Program-made: the position numbers and the translations under genes
Source of the DNA: JAJECS01 sp965262745
GTDB taxonomy: Bacteria > Chloroflexota > UBA11872
Length of the DNA stretch: 64,000 bases
Reading direction: 5' to 3'
Assembly (NCBI GenBank): GCA_965262745.1
Contig: OZ253558.1
Span: 992,001-1,056,000, forward strand
The notes under the pieces: model-generated
Told to the model about the DNA's origin: nothing
The model's input: only the letters and a program-made list of their open reading frames with translations
Databases searched by the model: none
Shown here: piece by piece, positions 43,866 through 51,755 of the stretch
Layout of the letters: each line of letters begins with the position of its first letter
How positions within the stretch are numbered: position 1 is the first letter of the stretch

Positions 43866-44756
43866 CTACAGCAGCCCCAACCCCCGCAGCATGTCCCGCA
43901 CCTGCTCCATGTCTTCCTCGGAGGCGTTGGGCGCAGGCGAGCGGCGCCAGCGCGGGGCTACGCCGCAGACCTCGATCATCGTGTGCACCAGGCCGTCGCC
44001 GCCGGCCGGGAACACCGGCCACAGGTCCCAGATCGGCTGCTCGTAGTGCCTGGCCAGGCGCCAAGCTTCGGCCAAGTCGTTGCGCTTGATGGCCTCCCAA
44101 TAGAGCTTCTGGGGCGCGAGGTTGCAGTAGATGAAAACGTCCAGCCAGGCGTTGCAGTTGCCGTGGGGCCACAGCACGTAGTGGCGCTTGATGCCGCCGC
44201 CGCCCGTCATCGGCCAGCGGTCGCCCCAGCGCATGATTACCTCGTGCGCGTAGTCCAGCGTCAGGTCCTCTTTGAAGGCCCACATGTTCGGGTCGTCGGC
44301 CACCAGCTCGAGCGTGCGGATCGGCACGTCTCCGACGAACATCACCGGTGCCACGCGGCCGCAGGCCTTGTAGAAATCCGCCAGGGTTTCCGGCGTGCCC
44401 TTGGCCCAGTCGGCCGGGCGCACCATGTAGAGGTCGAACCCCAGCTCGCGTACGAAGCGGCCGAACTCCACCGCCTTGTTGAGGCCCCACTGGTTGTCGC
44501 AGGCGATGGTGAGCGCGCGTCCGTCCACGTGCTCGATCACCACCCGGTGCAACTCCGCCACTTCATCGTCGGTGAGCAGCGAGATGAGGCTGTCGCCCCA
44601 GGTGAGCATGATGACGTTGCAGTTGCCTTCGAGCGACTTGTCGATCACCGCTCGCGTGCCGTCCCAGTCGATCTCGCCGGACTCGGTGAAGATCGTGGGC
44701 AGTGAGTTGACGGGGCCGTCGAGCAGGGCGCGGACTTCATCGTGGTCACGCATCAC
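43866..44756 (-). CDS. DapA-like protein, tandem copy 3
   Basis: 296 residues. The lysine equivalent to the Schiff base is in MWAFKEDLTLDY. The canonical GTTGE loop reads MLTWGDSLISLLTDDE and the YNxP region MFVGDVPIRT, with no tyrosine. Other signature segments are IACDNQWG, YMVRPADWAKGTPE and GGGGIKRHY. These are shared with the next two genes. The protein probably binds a keto acid by an imine but need not be an aldolase. It is the last of three co-directional paralogues, 14 bases after copy 2. Confidence 0.78.
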   Translation of the reverse strand: MMRDHDEVRALLDGPVNSLPTIFTESGEIDWDGTRAVIDKSLEGNCNVIMLTWGDSLISLLTDDEVAELHRVVIEHVDGRALTIACDNQWGLNKAVEFGRFVRELGFDLYMVRPADWAKGTPETLADFYKACGRVAPVMFVGDVPIRTLELVADDPNMWAFKEDLTLDYAHEVIMRWGDRWPMTGGGGIKRHYVLWPHGNCNAWLDVFIYCNLAPQKLYWEAIKRNDLAEAWRLARHYEQPIWDLWPVFPAGGDGLVHTMIEVCGVAPRWRRSPAPNASEEDMEQVRDMLRGLGLL

Positions 44757-44770
44757 AGACCTCCAAGCGT

Positions 44771-45664
44771 CTACATCAGGCCAATGCCGCGCAGCATGTC
44801 GCGCAGCTGGTCGAGTTCTTCATCGGTCGGATCGGGCGCGGGTGAGCGGCGCCAGCGCGGCGCGACATCGTAGACCTCCAGCAGCGCGTGGGCGAACAGT
44901 CCGTCCTGTCCGTAGCGCACGCGCTTGACGTAGTCCCAGATCTTCTGTTCGTAGCGCATAGCGATGTCCCAGGCCGCGCGCGTGTCGTCGCGCTGGAGTG
45001 CCTTCCAGTAGTCGACCGTCGGCTGCGGATGCGAGCGGATGAAGATATCCAGCCACGCTCGCGGACCGTGGGGATGGAACAGCACGTGCCGCTTGTGCGC
45101 GCCGCCGGTGACCATCGCCCAGCGGTCGCCCCAGCGCATCTGCACCTCGTGCGCGTAGTCGATGGCCAGGTCTTCCTTGAACGCCAGGACATTGGGCTCG
45201 TCCTCGATCAGCTCGCAGGTGCGCAGCGGCACGTTGCCCACCAGCATCACGCGGGTAACCTCGGCAATCGCCCGGAAGTGCTCGGCCAGCGTCTCGGCGG
45301 TGCCCCTGGCCGCGCCCCAGTCGGCCGGACGCACCATGTAGAGGTCGAACCCCAGCGCCTCGACGTAGCGGCCGAACTCCAGCGCCTTGGGCAGCGCCCA
45401 CTGGTTGTCGCAACCGATGGTCACGGCCCGGTCGCCGACGTGCTCAATTACGTTCCGATGCACCTGCGCCAGCTCGGTGTCCGTGAGCAGCGAGACCAGA
45501 CCATCACCCCAGGTGAGCATCACGATCTGGCAACCCGCGTCCAGCGCTACGTCGATGACGTTTCGCATGCCCTGGTGGTCGATCGGGCCTTCGCGCGTAA
45601 ACACCGTCGGCAGCGAAAGGCACGGCCCCTGCATGCGCCCGCGGATTTCATCGTGGGACTTCAT
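44771..45664 (-). CDS. DapA-like protein, tandem copy 2
   Basis: 297 residues. Same framework: MLTWGDGLVSLLTDTE, IGCDNQWA, YMVRPADWGAARGTAE (a two-residue insertion relative to the sister copies), MLVGNVPLRT and LAFKEDLAIDY with the lysine. GGGGIKRH of the sister copies reads VTGGAHKRH. Its start overlaps the stop of copy 1 as ATGA (45661-45664). Differences at the pocket edges suggest each copy handles a different substrate. Confidence 0.78.
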   Translation of the reverse strand: MKSHDEIRGRMQGPCLSLPTVFTREGPIDHQGMRNVIDVALDAGCQIVMLTWGDGLVSLLTDTELAQVHRNVIEHVGDRAVTIGCDNQWALPKALEFGRYVEALGFDLYMVRPADWGAARGTAETLAEHFRAIAEVTRVMLVGNVPLRTCELIEDEPNVLAFKEDLAIDYAHEVQMRWGDRWAMVTGGAHKRHVLFHPHGPRAWLDIFIRSHPQPTVDYWKALQRDDTRAAWDIAMRYEQKIWDYVKRVRYGQDGLFAHALLEVYDVAPRWRRSPAPDPTDEELDQLRDMLRGIGLM

Positions 45665-46569
45665 GCGGGCACCGGCTGCGTCTGGGGACCAAGTCCCGCC
45701 AAAAACTCCCGCAATTCGTCCATCTCAGCCTCCGTTGGGTTGGGTGCCGGCGCACGTCGCCAGCGCGGCGCCACGCCCGCGGCCTCGACCATCGCGTGTT
45801 TGATAAGTCCGTCGGGTCCATAGCGCACGCGCTGCGCGAGCGCCCGCAAGGGAACTTCGTAGCGCATCACCTGCGCCCAGGCCGCCCCGATACTCCCACG
45901 CTGTAGCGCGCGCCAATAGTCCTGGGACACCGCCGGGAACGTGCGGCAGAAGCCGTCGAGCCACGTGTCGCAGTGCCCATGCGCCCAGAGCAGTTGGTGG
46001 CGCTTCATGCCGCCGCCGCCCACCATCGGCCAGCGGTCGCCCCAGCGCATGAAGATCTCGTGGGCGTAGTCCAGGCCCAGGTCCTCCTTGAATGCCCACA
46101 TATTCGGGTCGTCGGCCACCAGCTCAAGCGTCCGCAGCGGCACGTCGCCCACGAACATCACCGGCGATTCGCGGCCGCAGGCCCCAAAGAAGTCCGCCAG
46201 GGATTCCGGCGTGCCCTTGGCCCACTCAGCCGGGCGCACCATGTAGACGTCGAACCCCAGCTCGCCCACGTAGCGGCCGAACTCGACGGCCTTGTTGCGG
46301 CCCCACTGGTTGTCGCAGGCGATGGTGACCACCCGCTCGCCGGTCTGGTCGATGACGACCCGGTGCAGCTCCGCAACCTCGTCGTCGGTGAGCAGCGAAA
46401 TCAGACTGTCACCCCAGGTGAGCATGATCACGTCGCAGCCGCCGTCGATGCTGAAGTCAATCAGGTTGCGGATGGCCGGGTAGTCGACCGTGCCGTCTTC
46501 ATGGAAGATCGTCGGCACCGAATTGCACGGCCCCACGAGCCGCGCGTCGAACTCATCCTTCGGCTTGAT
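45661..46569 (-). CDS. DapA-like protein, tandem copy 1, apparently starting at ATC
   Basis: 302 residues if translation begins at ATC 46567-46569. The sister proteins start M-K/R-x-H-D-E, and this frame reads I-K-P-K-D-E in the same place, with a TGA two codons before it and GGAG about ten bases upstream. The only standard alternative is GTG 46536, which would remove 11 conserved residues. Signature segments are MLTWGDSLISLLTDDE, IACDNQWG, YMVRPAEWAKGTPE, MFVGDVPLRT, WAFKEDLGLDY (lysine) and GGGGMKRH. It is the first gene of the three. Confidence 0.75.
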   Translation of the reverse strand: MKPKDEFDARLVGPCNSVPTIFHEDGTVDYPAIRNLIDFSIDGGCDVIMLTWGDSLISLLTDDEVAELHRVVIDQTGERVVTIACDNQWGRNKAVEFGRYVGELGFDVYMVRPAEWAKGTPESLADFFGACGRESPVMFVGDVPLRTLELVADDPNMWAFKEDLGLDYAHEIFMRWGDRWPMVGGGGMKRHQLLWAHGHCDTWLDGFCRTFPAVSQDYWRALQRGSIGAAWAQVMRYEVPLRALAQRVRYGPDGLIKHAMVEAAGVAPRWRRAPAPNPTEAEMDELREFLAGLGPQTQPVPA

Positions 46570-46643
46570 GGCTCAGGCTCCGTGCCAGGCAATCCCAAGG
46601 GCCACGATATCCGAACCGCCGCCCAAGCGCGCGGTCCGGTCCC

Positions 46644-46664
46644 CCTCTCCCGTGACGGGAGAGG
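46644..46664. terminator. Hairpin after the SGNH hydrolase gene
   Basis: CCTCTCCCG (46644-46652), TGA, CGGGAGAGG (46656-46664): a perfect nine-base stem. It follows the SGNH stop (46722, minus strand) and precedes the DapA-like trio. There is no T tract; it resembles a widespread type of intergenic repeat as much as a terminator. Confidence 0.45.
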
Positions 46665-46721
46665 CTGTCAGGGCCGCCGAGATGCCTGGCATCCGTCGCG
46701 ACATCTCAGGGAGACGCCGGG

Positions 46722-47720
46722 CTAGGCCATCCGCCACGCCCCGGCGATGAGCCGCGTGAGCCCCTCGGCTATCGCGGCGAAGCCCTCATCGTTCGGGTGG
46801 ACCAAATCCGCCAGGCGCGTCTCGTCGCCGGGGCCGATGACGCTGCATCCCTCCAGCACGACGAGGTTGGCGTCGCCGGCGGCAACCCGAGCGCTCACCG
46901 CGCGGCGGATGGCCACCCGATAATCCTCCACGCTGGAGCCGGCGGCATTTCGCTGATGCCCCTCGGGTACGTACCAGGTGGGCGTGATGATGACGATGGG
47001 CGTCTCGGCATGCGACGCGCGAATCGCCTCGAGGAAGTCGGCGTAGACGCGGCCAAATTCAGCCGCACCCGGATGTCCGATCGCAAACGTGTTGATGCCG
47101 TAGTAGAGCACGATGGCGTCCGCCGGAAGCCCGGCCACGATCCGCGCCATGCCCGGCTCGCCCCTCGCCGATCCGCCGAACCCCAGGTTTATGAAATCAG
47201 CTCCGAGGGCCCGCGCCACCCTGGCGGGATAGGCCAGCCCGGCCCGGCTGGTAATGGCGCCGTGGGTGATCGAGTCGCCGTGAAACGTGATGAATCGGGA
47301 AGGACGGCGCGTTGGCGTGGCAAGGCTCGCGCCGGGCGCGAGGCCCAGCGCCTCGAGCCGCACCTCGGAGTAGGGCGGCATGTGCAGCTCGACCTCGTAT
47401 TCGCCGGTCATGCCGTTCAGCAAGTCGGCCTCGCACGGTCCCACGTCGGCGCCGCCCATCGTCGCGGTGTACCGGCCGTCGACGTACGCATCCACCATGG
47501 CGGCGCGGACCGGTCGTTGCAGGTATTCGAAGCGCAGCGCGACGCGCGAGCTGTCGGTCTGAAAGGCCAGCCGCACGCCGGCAGCCATCTCCGAACGCTC
47601 CCAGGTGTCAGCCGGCAAGCTATCCCGGTAGTCCTCCGGCAGACGGTGAAGCAGCGCCCGCGGCGCGCCCACCAGACCCCGCATCTCGACATCCGACGAC
47701 GGCAGCGCGATCCATTGCAT
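46722..47720 (-). CDS. SGNH/GDSL-family hydrolase (carbohydrate-esterase-like)
   Basis: 332 residues from ATG 47720, set by GGAGG eight bases upstream. An N-terminal beta domain of about 140 residues is followed by the SGNH domain: FHGDSITHG with S150, NLGFGG, YYGIN with N210, and LADLVHPND with the Asp/His pair near residue 310. The two-domain layout resembles CE2-like acetyl esterases, suggesting removal of acyl groups from sugars. No signal peptide. It lies upstream of the DapA-like trio on the same strand. Confidence 0.85.
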   Translation of the reverse strand: MQWIALPSSDVEMRGLVGAPRALLHRLPEDYRDSLPADTWERSEMAAGVRLAFQTDSSRVALRFEYLQRPVRAAMVDAYVDGRYTATMGGADVGPCEADLLNGMTGEYEVELHMPPYSEVRLEALGLAPGASLATPTRRPSRFITFHGDSITHGAITSRAGLAYPARVARALGADFINLGFGGSARGEPGMARIVAGLPADAIVLYYGINTFAIGHPGAAEFGRVYADFLEAIRASHAETPIVIITPTWYVPEGHQRNAAGSSVEDYRVAIRRAVSARVAAGDANLVVLEGCSVIGPGDETRLADLVHPNDEGFAAIAEGLTRLIAGAWRMA

Positions 47721-47772
47721 AGGCGACGCCTCCGGCGACAACTAGGGGTGATTGTAGGCGTCGGCAGGGTCG

Positions 47773-47798
47773 TGTAGGGGCACCCCTAGTGGGTGCCC
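47773..47798. repeat. Hairpin repeat, family C, copy 1
   Basis: GTAGG then GGGCACCC (47778-47785), loop CTAGT, GGGTGCCC (47791-47798). A second copy at 51133-51157 has AACC/GGTT in place of the inner pairs. Confidence 0.55.
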
Positions 47799-47970
47799 TC
47801 GCGCAGGCGGCTGGGGAAGCACCGCCGAGCAATAGCCGCCAGATGCCGCGACGGGTCGGACGGGAGCCGGCCATATGACCCGCCGCCTCAGGCCCTGGGC
47901 ATAATCGCCGCGATATGGCGGCCGCCGTCGCCGACGCGCGATGTCCCGGCCCAACGCGGAAGCCGCGCCC

Positions 47971-49047
47971 ATGGCCACTCAACTGCGCAAGATCTGGCTC
48001 TCGGTCCACTCCCTCACTTGGCTCGCGCTGCCGCCTGACAACCGCGAGCGCATGGACCGCAAGTGGAACCAGTTCGTCGAGCGCATCCCCTTCGCATATC
48101 CACTTGAGCAAAAGCTGCAACGGGAATACCAACGCCTCATCGACGCCGCCGGCGACGACGAGGCCATCTACTTCCTCCCGACGCACTTCGAGGCCGCCGA
48201 CGAAATCATCGAATACGCCGACGCACGGCTGGGCGACCGGTCCATGGTCTCCCGCGTCGAGGGCGGCGCCGAGGCCAAGGAGCGCGCGCTGGGCAGCGAA
48301 TTCATCCAAGGCATCGAAGCGGATCAGCGGGCGGCCATCCGCAACCGCGAGCTGCCCGACGGCGTGCTCACCTCCGACCAGCTACGGCTGGATGGCGCGG
48401 CCCGCGACGCCGCCCCCGATCTGCCCCCGGGCGGGCTGCAGCAGACCGAGATTCGCGGCTGGATGCAGGCCAAGGCCTGGGGCCTCGACCTCCTGGCCCA
48501 GGCCGCGAGCCGTGGTCTCGAGTTCGATCCCACAACCGTCGAGATGGAAGCCTTCGGCGGCGACTGGTCCTATTGCGCCGCGAGCTTCCCCATCCAGATC
48601 GGCCGCGCCATGGGCCTGGCGAACCCCATCGAGCGCCGCTTCGACCTCATCAATCCGGCCGAGGGTCCGGTGCTCTTGCAGTCCAAGGTGGTCGAGCAGA
48701 ACATCCCGTTGGCCGACAACATCCGGCTGTTCGTCTGGGAATACACCGACTCCCACGGCCCGCGCTTCGTGGCGCAGTTCTGGGAGGGCATACGCGGCAT
48801 CATGGACCGCACCCACGAAGCCATCGTCGATCTGCCAAGCGACGCCGCCCAGATCGTCAACCTCTGGGGCTTCCCGGAAGCCCGCGCCCGCGGCGTCGAC
48901 GTGCCGCCGCGCCAGGGACCGCTGCAACTGAGCGTCGGCTCCGGCGGCCACACGCCAATCCCCGCATCGATCGTGATGGCCCGCGACGGCCTGCCGCTCG
49001 ACGAGTTCCGCGACGCCCTGACGTCAGCCGAGATCCGCCTTTGCTAG
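47971..49047 (+). CDS. Hypothetical protein of about 358 residues
   Basis: ATG 47971 is preceded by GGAA at about ten bases; ATG 47941 is a longer alternative with no ribosome site. The protein is soluble and rich in acidic and aromatic residues. The N-terminal half is helical (REYQRLIDAAGDDEAIYFL); the second half has a WGLDLLAQAASRGLEFDP segment and FGGDWSYCAASFPIQIGRAMGL, which may surround an active site with a cysteine. I do not recognise a family. It is divergent from the SGNH hydrolase gene and stands alone; a cluster of hairpin repeats follows. Confidence 0.7.
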   Translation: MATQLRKIWLSVHSLTWLALPPDNRERMDRKWNQFVERIPFAYPLEQKLQREYQRLIDAAGDDEAIYFLPTHFEAADEIIEYADARLGDRSMVSRVEGGAEAKERALGSEFIQGIEADQRAAIRNRELPDGVLTSDQLRLDGAARDAAPDLPPGGLQQTEIRGWMQAKAWGLDLLAQAASRGLEFDPTTVEMEAFGGDWSYCAASFPIQIGRAMGLANPIERRFDLINPAEGPVLLQSKVVEQNIPLADNIRLFVWEYTDSHGPRFVAQFWEGIRGIMDRTHEAIVDLPSDAAQIVNLWGFPEARARGVDVPPRQGPLQLSVGSGGHTPIPASIVMARDGLPLDEFRDALTSAEIRLC

Positions 49048-49073
49048 CTGAGCGTCCAAGACCGCACCGGCTT

Positions 49074-49127
49074 CCGTTCGGGGTGAGCTTGTCCCCGTTC
49101 GTGGTGAGCTTGTCGAACCATGAACGG
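49074..49127. repeat. Hairpin repeat, family D (GTGAGCTTGTC type), one full and one partial copy
   Basis: Full copy: CCGTTCGTGGT (49095-49105), loop GAGCTTGTCGA, ACCATGAACGG (49117-49127), paired throughout with one G-T. A partial copy, CCGTTCGGGGTGAGCTTGTC, starts at 49074. I have seen this kind of sequence as a common intergenic repeat in environmental genomes but cannot name it. Confidence 0.55.
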
Positions 49128-49167
49128 CCGTTCAAACAGCTCAGAGCCTGCCCTGATTTCGCCAAAG

Positions 49168-49254
49168 GGGCGGGTCTGAGACCCTCCCTGTTTTGCCATA
49201 GGGGCGGTTCGCGAACCGCCCGATCTTGCCGTAGGGGCGGTTCGCGAACCGCCC
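49168..49254. repeat. Three palindromes of family B at 33-34-base spacing
   Basis: GGGCGGGTCTGAGACCCTCCC (degenerate, one base over 20 if run on, at 49168-49188), then the perfect 20-base palindrome GGGCGGTTCGCGAACCGCCC at 49202-49221 and 49235-49254. Each is preceded by a related spacer (GCCAAAG, GCCATAG, GCCGTAG). No gene lies in this 232-base gap. Confidence 0.65.
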
Positions 49255-49279
49255 TTCCCAAGCTACGCAAACGTCTCCC

Positions 49280-49921
49280 ATGAGCGAGCTGCATTTCCTC
49301 GCGGACGGTCCGGCCGACGCCCGGGACCGCCTGGTGCTGGCCCACAGCGCCGGGGCGCCCATGGACCACCCATCCATGCAGGCGATCGCGGCGGGCGTAG
49401 CCGCGGCCGGCATTCGCGTCTTGCGATTCGAGTTCCCTTACATGCGTCAACGCCGCACCGGCGGCGGTCGGCGGCCGCCCGACCGGCAAGCCGTGCTGCT
49501 CCAGACCTGGCACGAGGTCATCGACGCCTTGGGCGGAGCCGAAGGCCTCGTGATCGGCGGACGCTCGATGGGAGGCCGCATGGCCAGCCTCATCGCCGAG
49601 GCGGTGGGCGCCCGGGGTCTCATATGCCTGGGCTACCCCTTCCATCCGCCGGGAAAACCCGAGAACCTCCGCACGCAGCACCTGGCCGCCCTGTGCACGC
49701 CCACGCTCATCGTTCAGGGCGAGCGCGATGCCTTTGGATCCCGAGCCGAGGTCGCCACCTACCACCTCTCGGACGCCATCCGCATCCACTGGCTCGCCGA
49801 CGGCGACCACTCGTTTGTCCCGCGCAAGAAGTCCGGCCACACCGCGGCCGAGCATCTCGCGGAGGCATCCGCGGTCACGGCGGAGTTCATCCAGTCACTT
49901 GACCACGCAACGCCCGGCTGA
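49280..49921 (+). CDS. Alpha/beta hydrolase (KANL3/Tex30-like)
   Basis: 213 residues, short for an alpha/beta hydrolase but usual for this branch. The nucleophile elbow is GGRSMGG with S96; the acid is D150 (VQGERDAFG) and the base H177 (DGDHSF), so the triad is complete. An oxyanion-region AHSAGAPMDH occurs near residue 21. Probably cytoplasmic; substrate unknown. A Gfo/Idh/MocA gene follows after 52 bases. Confidence 0.85.
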   Translation: MSELHFLADGPADARDRLVLAHSAGAPMDHPSMQAIAAGVAAAGIRVLRFEFPYMRQRRTGGGRRPPDRQAVLLQTWHEVIDALGGAEGLVIGGRSMGGRMASLIAEAVGARGLICLGYPFHPPGKPENLRTQHLAALCTPTLIVQGERDAFGSRAEVATYHLSDAIRIHWLADGDHSFVPRKKSGHTAAEHLAEASAVTAEFIQSLDHATPG

Positions 49922-49973
49922 GCCTGGCACCATGCCGGTCAGCGAGCACCGCCGCCGTCAGCAGGAGACCGCT

Positions 49974-51020
49974 ATGAAGACCTACCGCGCCGCCATCCTC
50001 GGCCTGGGCCGTATGGGCAACACCATCGACGACGAGATTCCACCGTCGCGCGATTTCATGCTGCCCTATGGCTTGCCCGGCGCCTGCCAGGCCGTGGAGC
50101 GGCTCGACTTGGTCGCCGGGTGCGACCTGCTGCCCGAAAAGCGCGCCGCTTTCAGCGAGCGCTGGGGCGTGCCCGCGGTCTACGAGGACCTCGACGAGAT
50201 GATTTCCAAGGAGCAGCCCGACCTGGTCGCCATCTGCACGCGGGCCGACGTGCACTCGGATCTGGCCGTGCGCGTGGCCAACGCGGGCGTACCCATGATG
50301 TACCTGGAAAAGGCCATTGCCTGCTCGCCCCGCGAGGCCGACGCCGTGCTCACCGCCTGCCAGGCGCACGGGACCGCGTTCAACTCGGGCGTCCTGAACC
50401 GGTTCTCGAAGACCTTCAACGCGGCGCGCGATCTGATCGTCCAGGGCCGCATTGGTGAGCCGCGGATCGGAATCCAGTTCGCCGGTCGGAGCCTGCTCCA
50501 CGGCCACATCCACACCGTCGACGGGCTGTCCTATCTGCTCGGCGATCCCCGCATCGCACGCGTGCGCGGCGAGCTCCATCCCCGCGATCTGGAGATAGTC
50601 GACGGCCGGCTCGACGACGACCCGCAGGCCACGTATCACGTCGAGTTCGAGAACGGGGTGGAGGCATGGGCCGTTCCCGCCGGGCACCACGAGTTCGAGA
50701 TCGTGGGCACCGAGGGCACCGTGCGCACGCTCAACAATGCCGAGGGTCTGGCCCTGCGCGTCAACCGCCCCACCGACTCGCCGAGCCACCGCGAGTGGCA
50801 CACCGAGCCCCTGCCCGAGACGCAGAAGTCGAGTTCAGTCGTCGCCTGTTTAGAGGACCTCATCGCGGCCCACGAGTCGGGACGCCCGACGCTGAACCAC
50901 ATCGAGCAGGCGCACCACGTCACCGAGGCGTGCTTCGCCATTGCCGAAAGCCATCGCCAAGGCGGGGCATGGGTGGATCTGCCGCTGACCGATCGCGACC
51001 TCTACATCTATCACGTGTAG
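49974..51020 (+). CDS. Gfo/Idh/MocA family oxidoreductase
   Basis: 348 residues from ATG 49974, preceded by CAGGAGA. Rossmann motif ILGLGRMGN (8-16); the EKP site reads LEKAIA, keeping Glu and Lys. The C-terminal domain has HIHTVDGLSYLLG with the catalytic-region histidines. It is placed after the alpha/beta hydrolase on the same strand. Substrate unknown, likely a sugar or cyclitol. Confidence 0.83.
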   Translation: MKTYRAAILGLGRMGNTIDDEIPPSRDFMLPYGLPGACQAVERLDLVAGCDLLPEKRAAFSERWGVPAVYEDLDEMISKEQPDLVAICTRADVHSDLAVRVANAGVPMMYLEKAIACSPREADAVLTACQAHGTAFNSGVLNRFSKTFNAARDLIVQGRIGEPRIGIQFAGRSLLHGHIHTVDGLSYLLGDPRIARVRGELHPRDLEIVDGRLDDDPQATYHVEFENGVEAWAVPAGHHEFEIVGTEGTVRTLNNAEGLALRVNRPTDSPSHREWHTEPLPETQKSSSVVACLEDLIAAHESGRPTLNHIEQAHHVTEACFAIAESHRQGGAWVDLPLTDRDLYIYHV

Positions 51021-51056
51021 CAGCCGCGGCGGCTGTGGCCCATGCGGGCCCGGTGG

Positions 51057-51078
51057 CCCATGCTGCGCGCAGCATGGG
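51057..51078. repeat. Palindromic repeat, family A, copy 6
   Basis: GGTGG then CCCATGCTGC, GC, GCAGCATGGG: the fifth arm base is T with partner A, against G/C or C/G in other copies. Confidence 0.6.
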
Positions 51079-51132
51079 AGCCTCCTCGCTCTCTCAAGCC
51101 TTCGCGAAATCTCGCGTCCCTAGACGATCCGC

Positions 51133-51157
51133 GTAGGGGCAACCCTAGTGGTTGCCC
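51133..51157. repeat. Hairpin repeat, family C, copy 2
   Basis: GTAGG then GGGCAACC (51137-51144), loop CTAGT, GGTTGCCC (51150-51157). Confidence 0.55.
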
Positions 51158-51219
51158 TTTCGCGATCTCCCTGCGCCGGCGCATGCGGACCGCCGGATCT
51201 CACCCAACGTCAGCGAGAC

Positions 51220-51711
51220 CTACTCCTCAGCCGTTCGCAGCGAAGCACGCATTCTCCGGGCAAAGTCCGAATCCATGTCGGCGTTCATATCCACCGCCGT
51301 GAAGACCACCACGTAGCCGTCGGCGTCGCGGAAGTGCAGATCGCGCGTATTCCACGGCGTGCGCATGGGTCCCTCGACCTCGCCGCCCGGCTCGCCCGTA
51401 GCTATGGCCGCCCGCGCATCCAGGTCTTCGTCACCCGCAGCAAACGAGACCCGCACGCCTGGCGATGCCCCGCTGCTGGGCTCGCTCACCGGCACCAGCA
51501 AGATGTCCTGATAGCGGAACCGGCGCAGGTGAACCAGCGCCGGATCGCCCGCGGGACCCGGAAGCACCGCCAGCTCCACGAACCCCAGCCCGTTCACGTA
51601 CCAGCGGCGCGCCGCTGCCATGTCGGACACCTCGAACGTGACGAATTGCGGCATGACGTAGATGCCGCGGTCGATGGTCGAGCTCGGCAACATGGCCTCG
51701 TGCGACGTCAT
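51220..51711 (-). CDS. Glyoxalase/bleomycin-resistance (VOC) fold protein
   Basis: 163 residues from ATG 51711; ATG 51693 and ATG 51654 are possible later starts, the last giving MPQFVTFEVSDM, a typical VOC beginning. One betaalphabetabetabeta unit is clear at the N-terminus (VTFEVSDMAAARRWYVNGLGF) and the second ends in LHFRDADGYVVVFTAVD. VOC proteins use a metal centre for isomerase, dioxygenase or binding roles. It lies 44 bases after the MoeB-like stop on the same strand. Confidence 0.72.
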   Translation of the reverse strand: MTSHEAMLPSSTIDRGIYVMPQFVTFEVSDMAAARRWYVNGLGFVELAVLPGPAGDPALVHLRRFRYQDILLVPVSEPSSGASPGVRVSFAAGDEDLDARAAIATGEPGGEVEGPMRTPWNTRDLHFRDADGYVVVFTAVDMNADMDSDFARRMRASLRTAEE

Positions 51712-51755
51712 CGACCGTATCGGGACCCGAAACAGCTCTTGCGGCGGGGCTCGCC

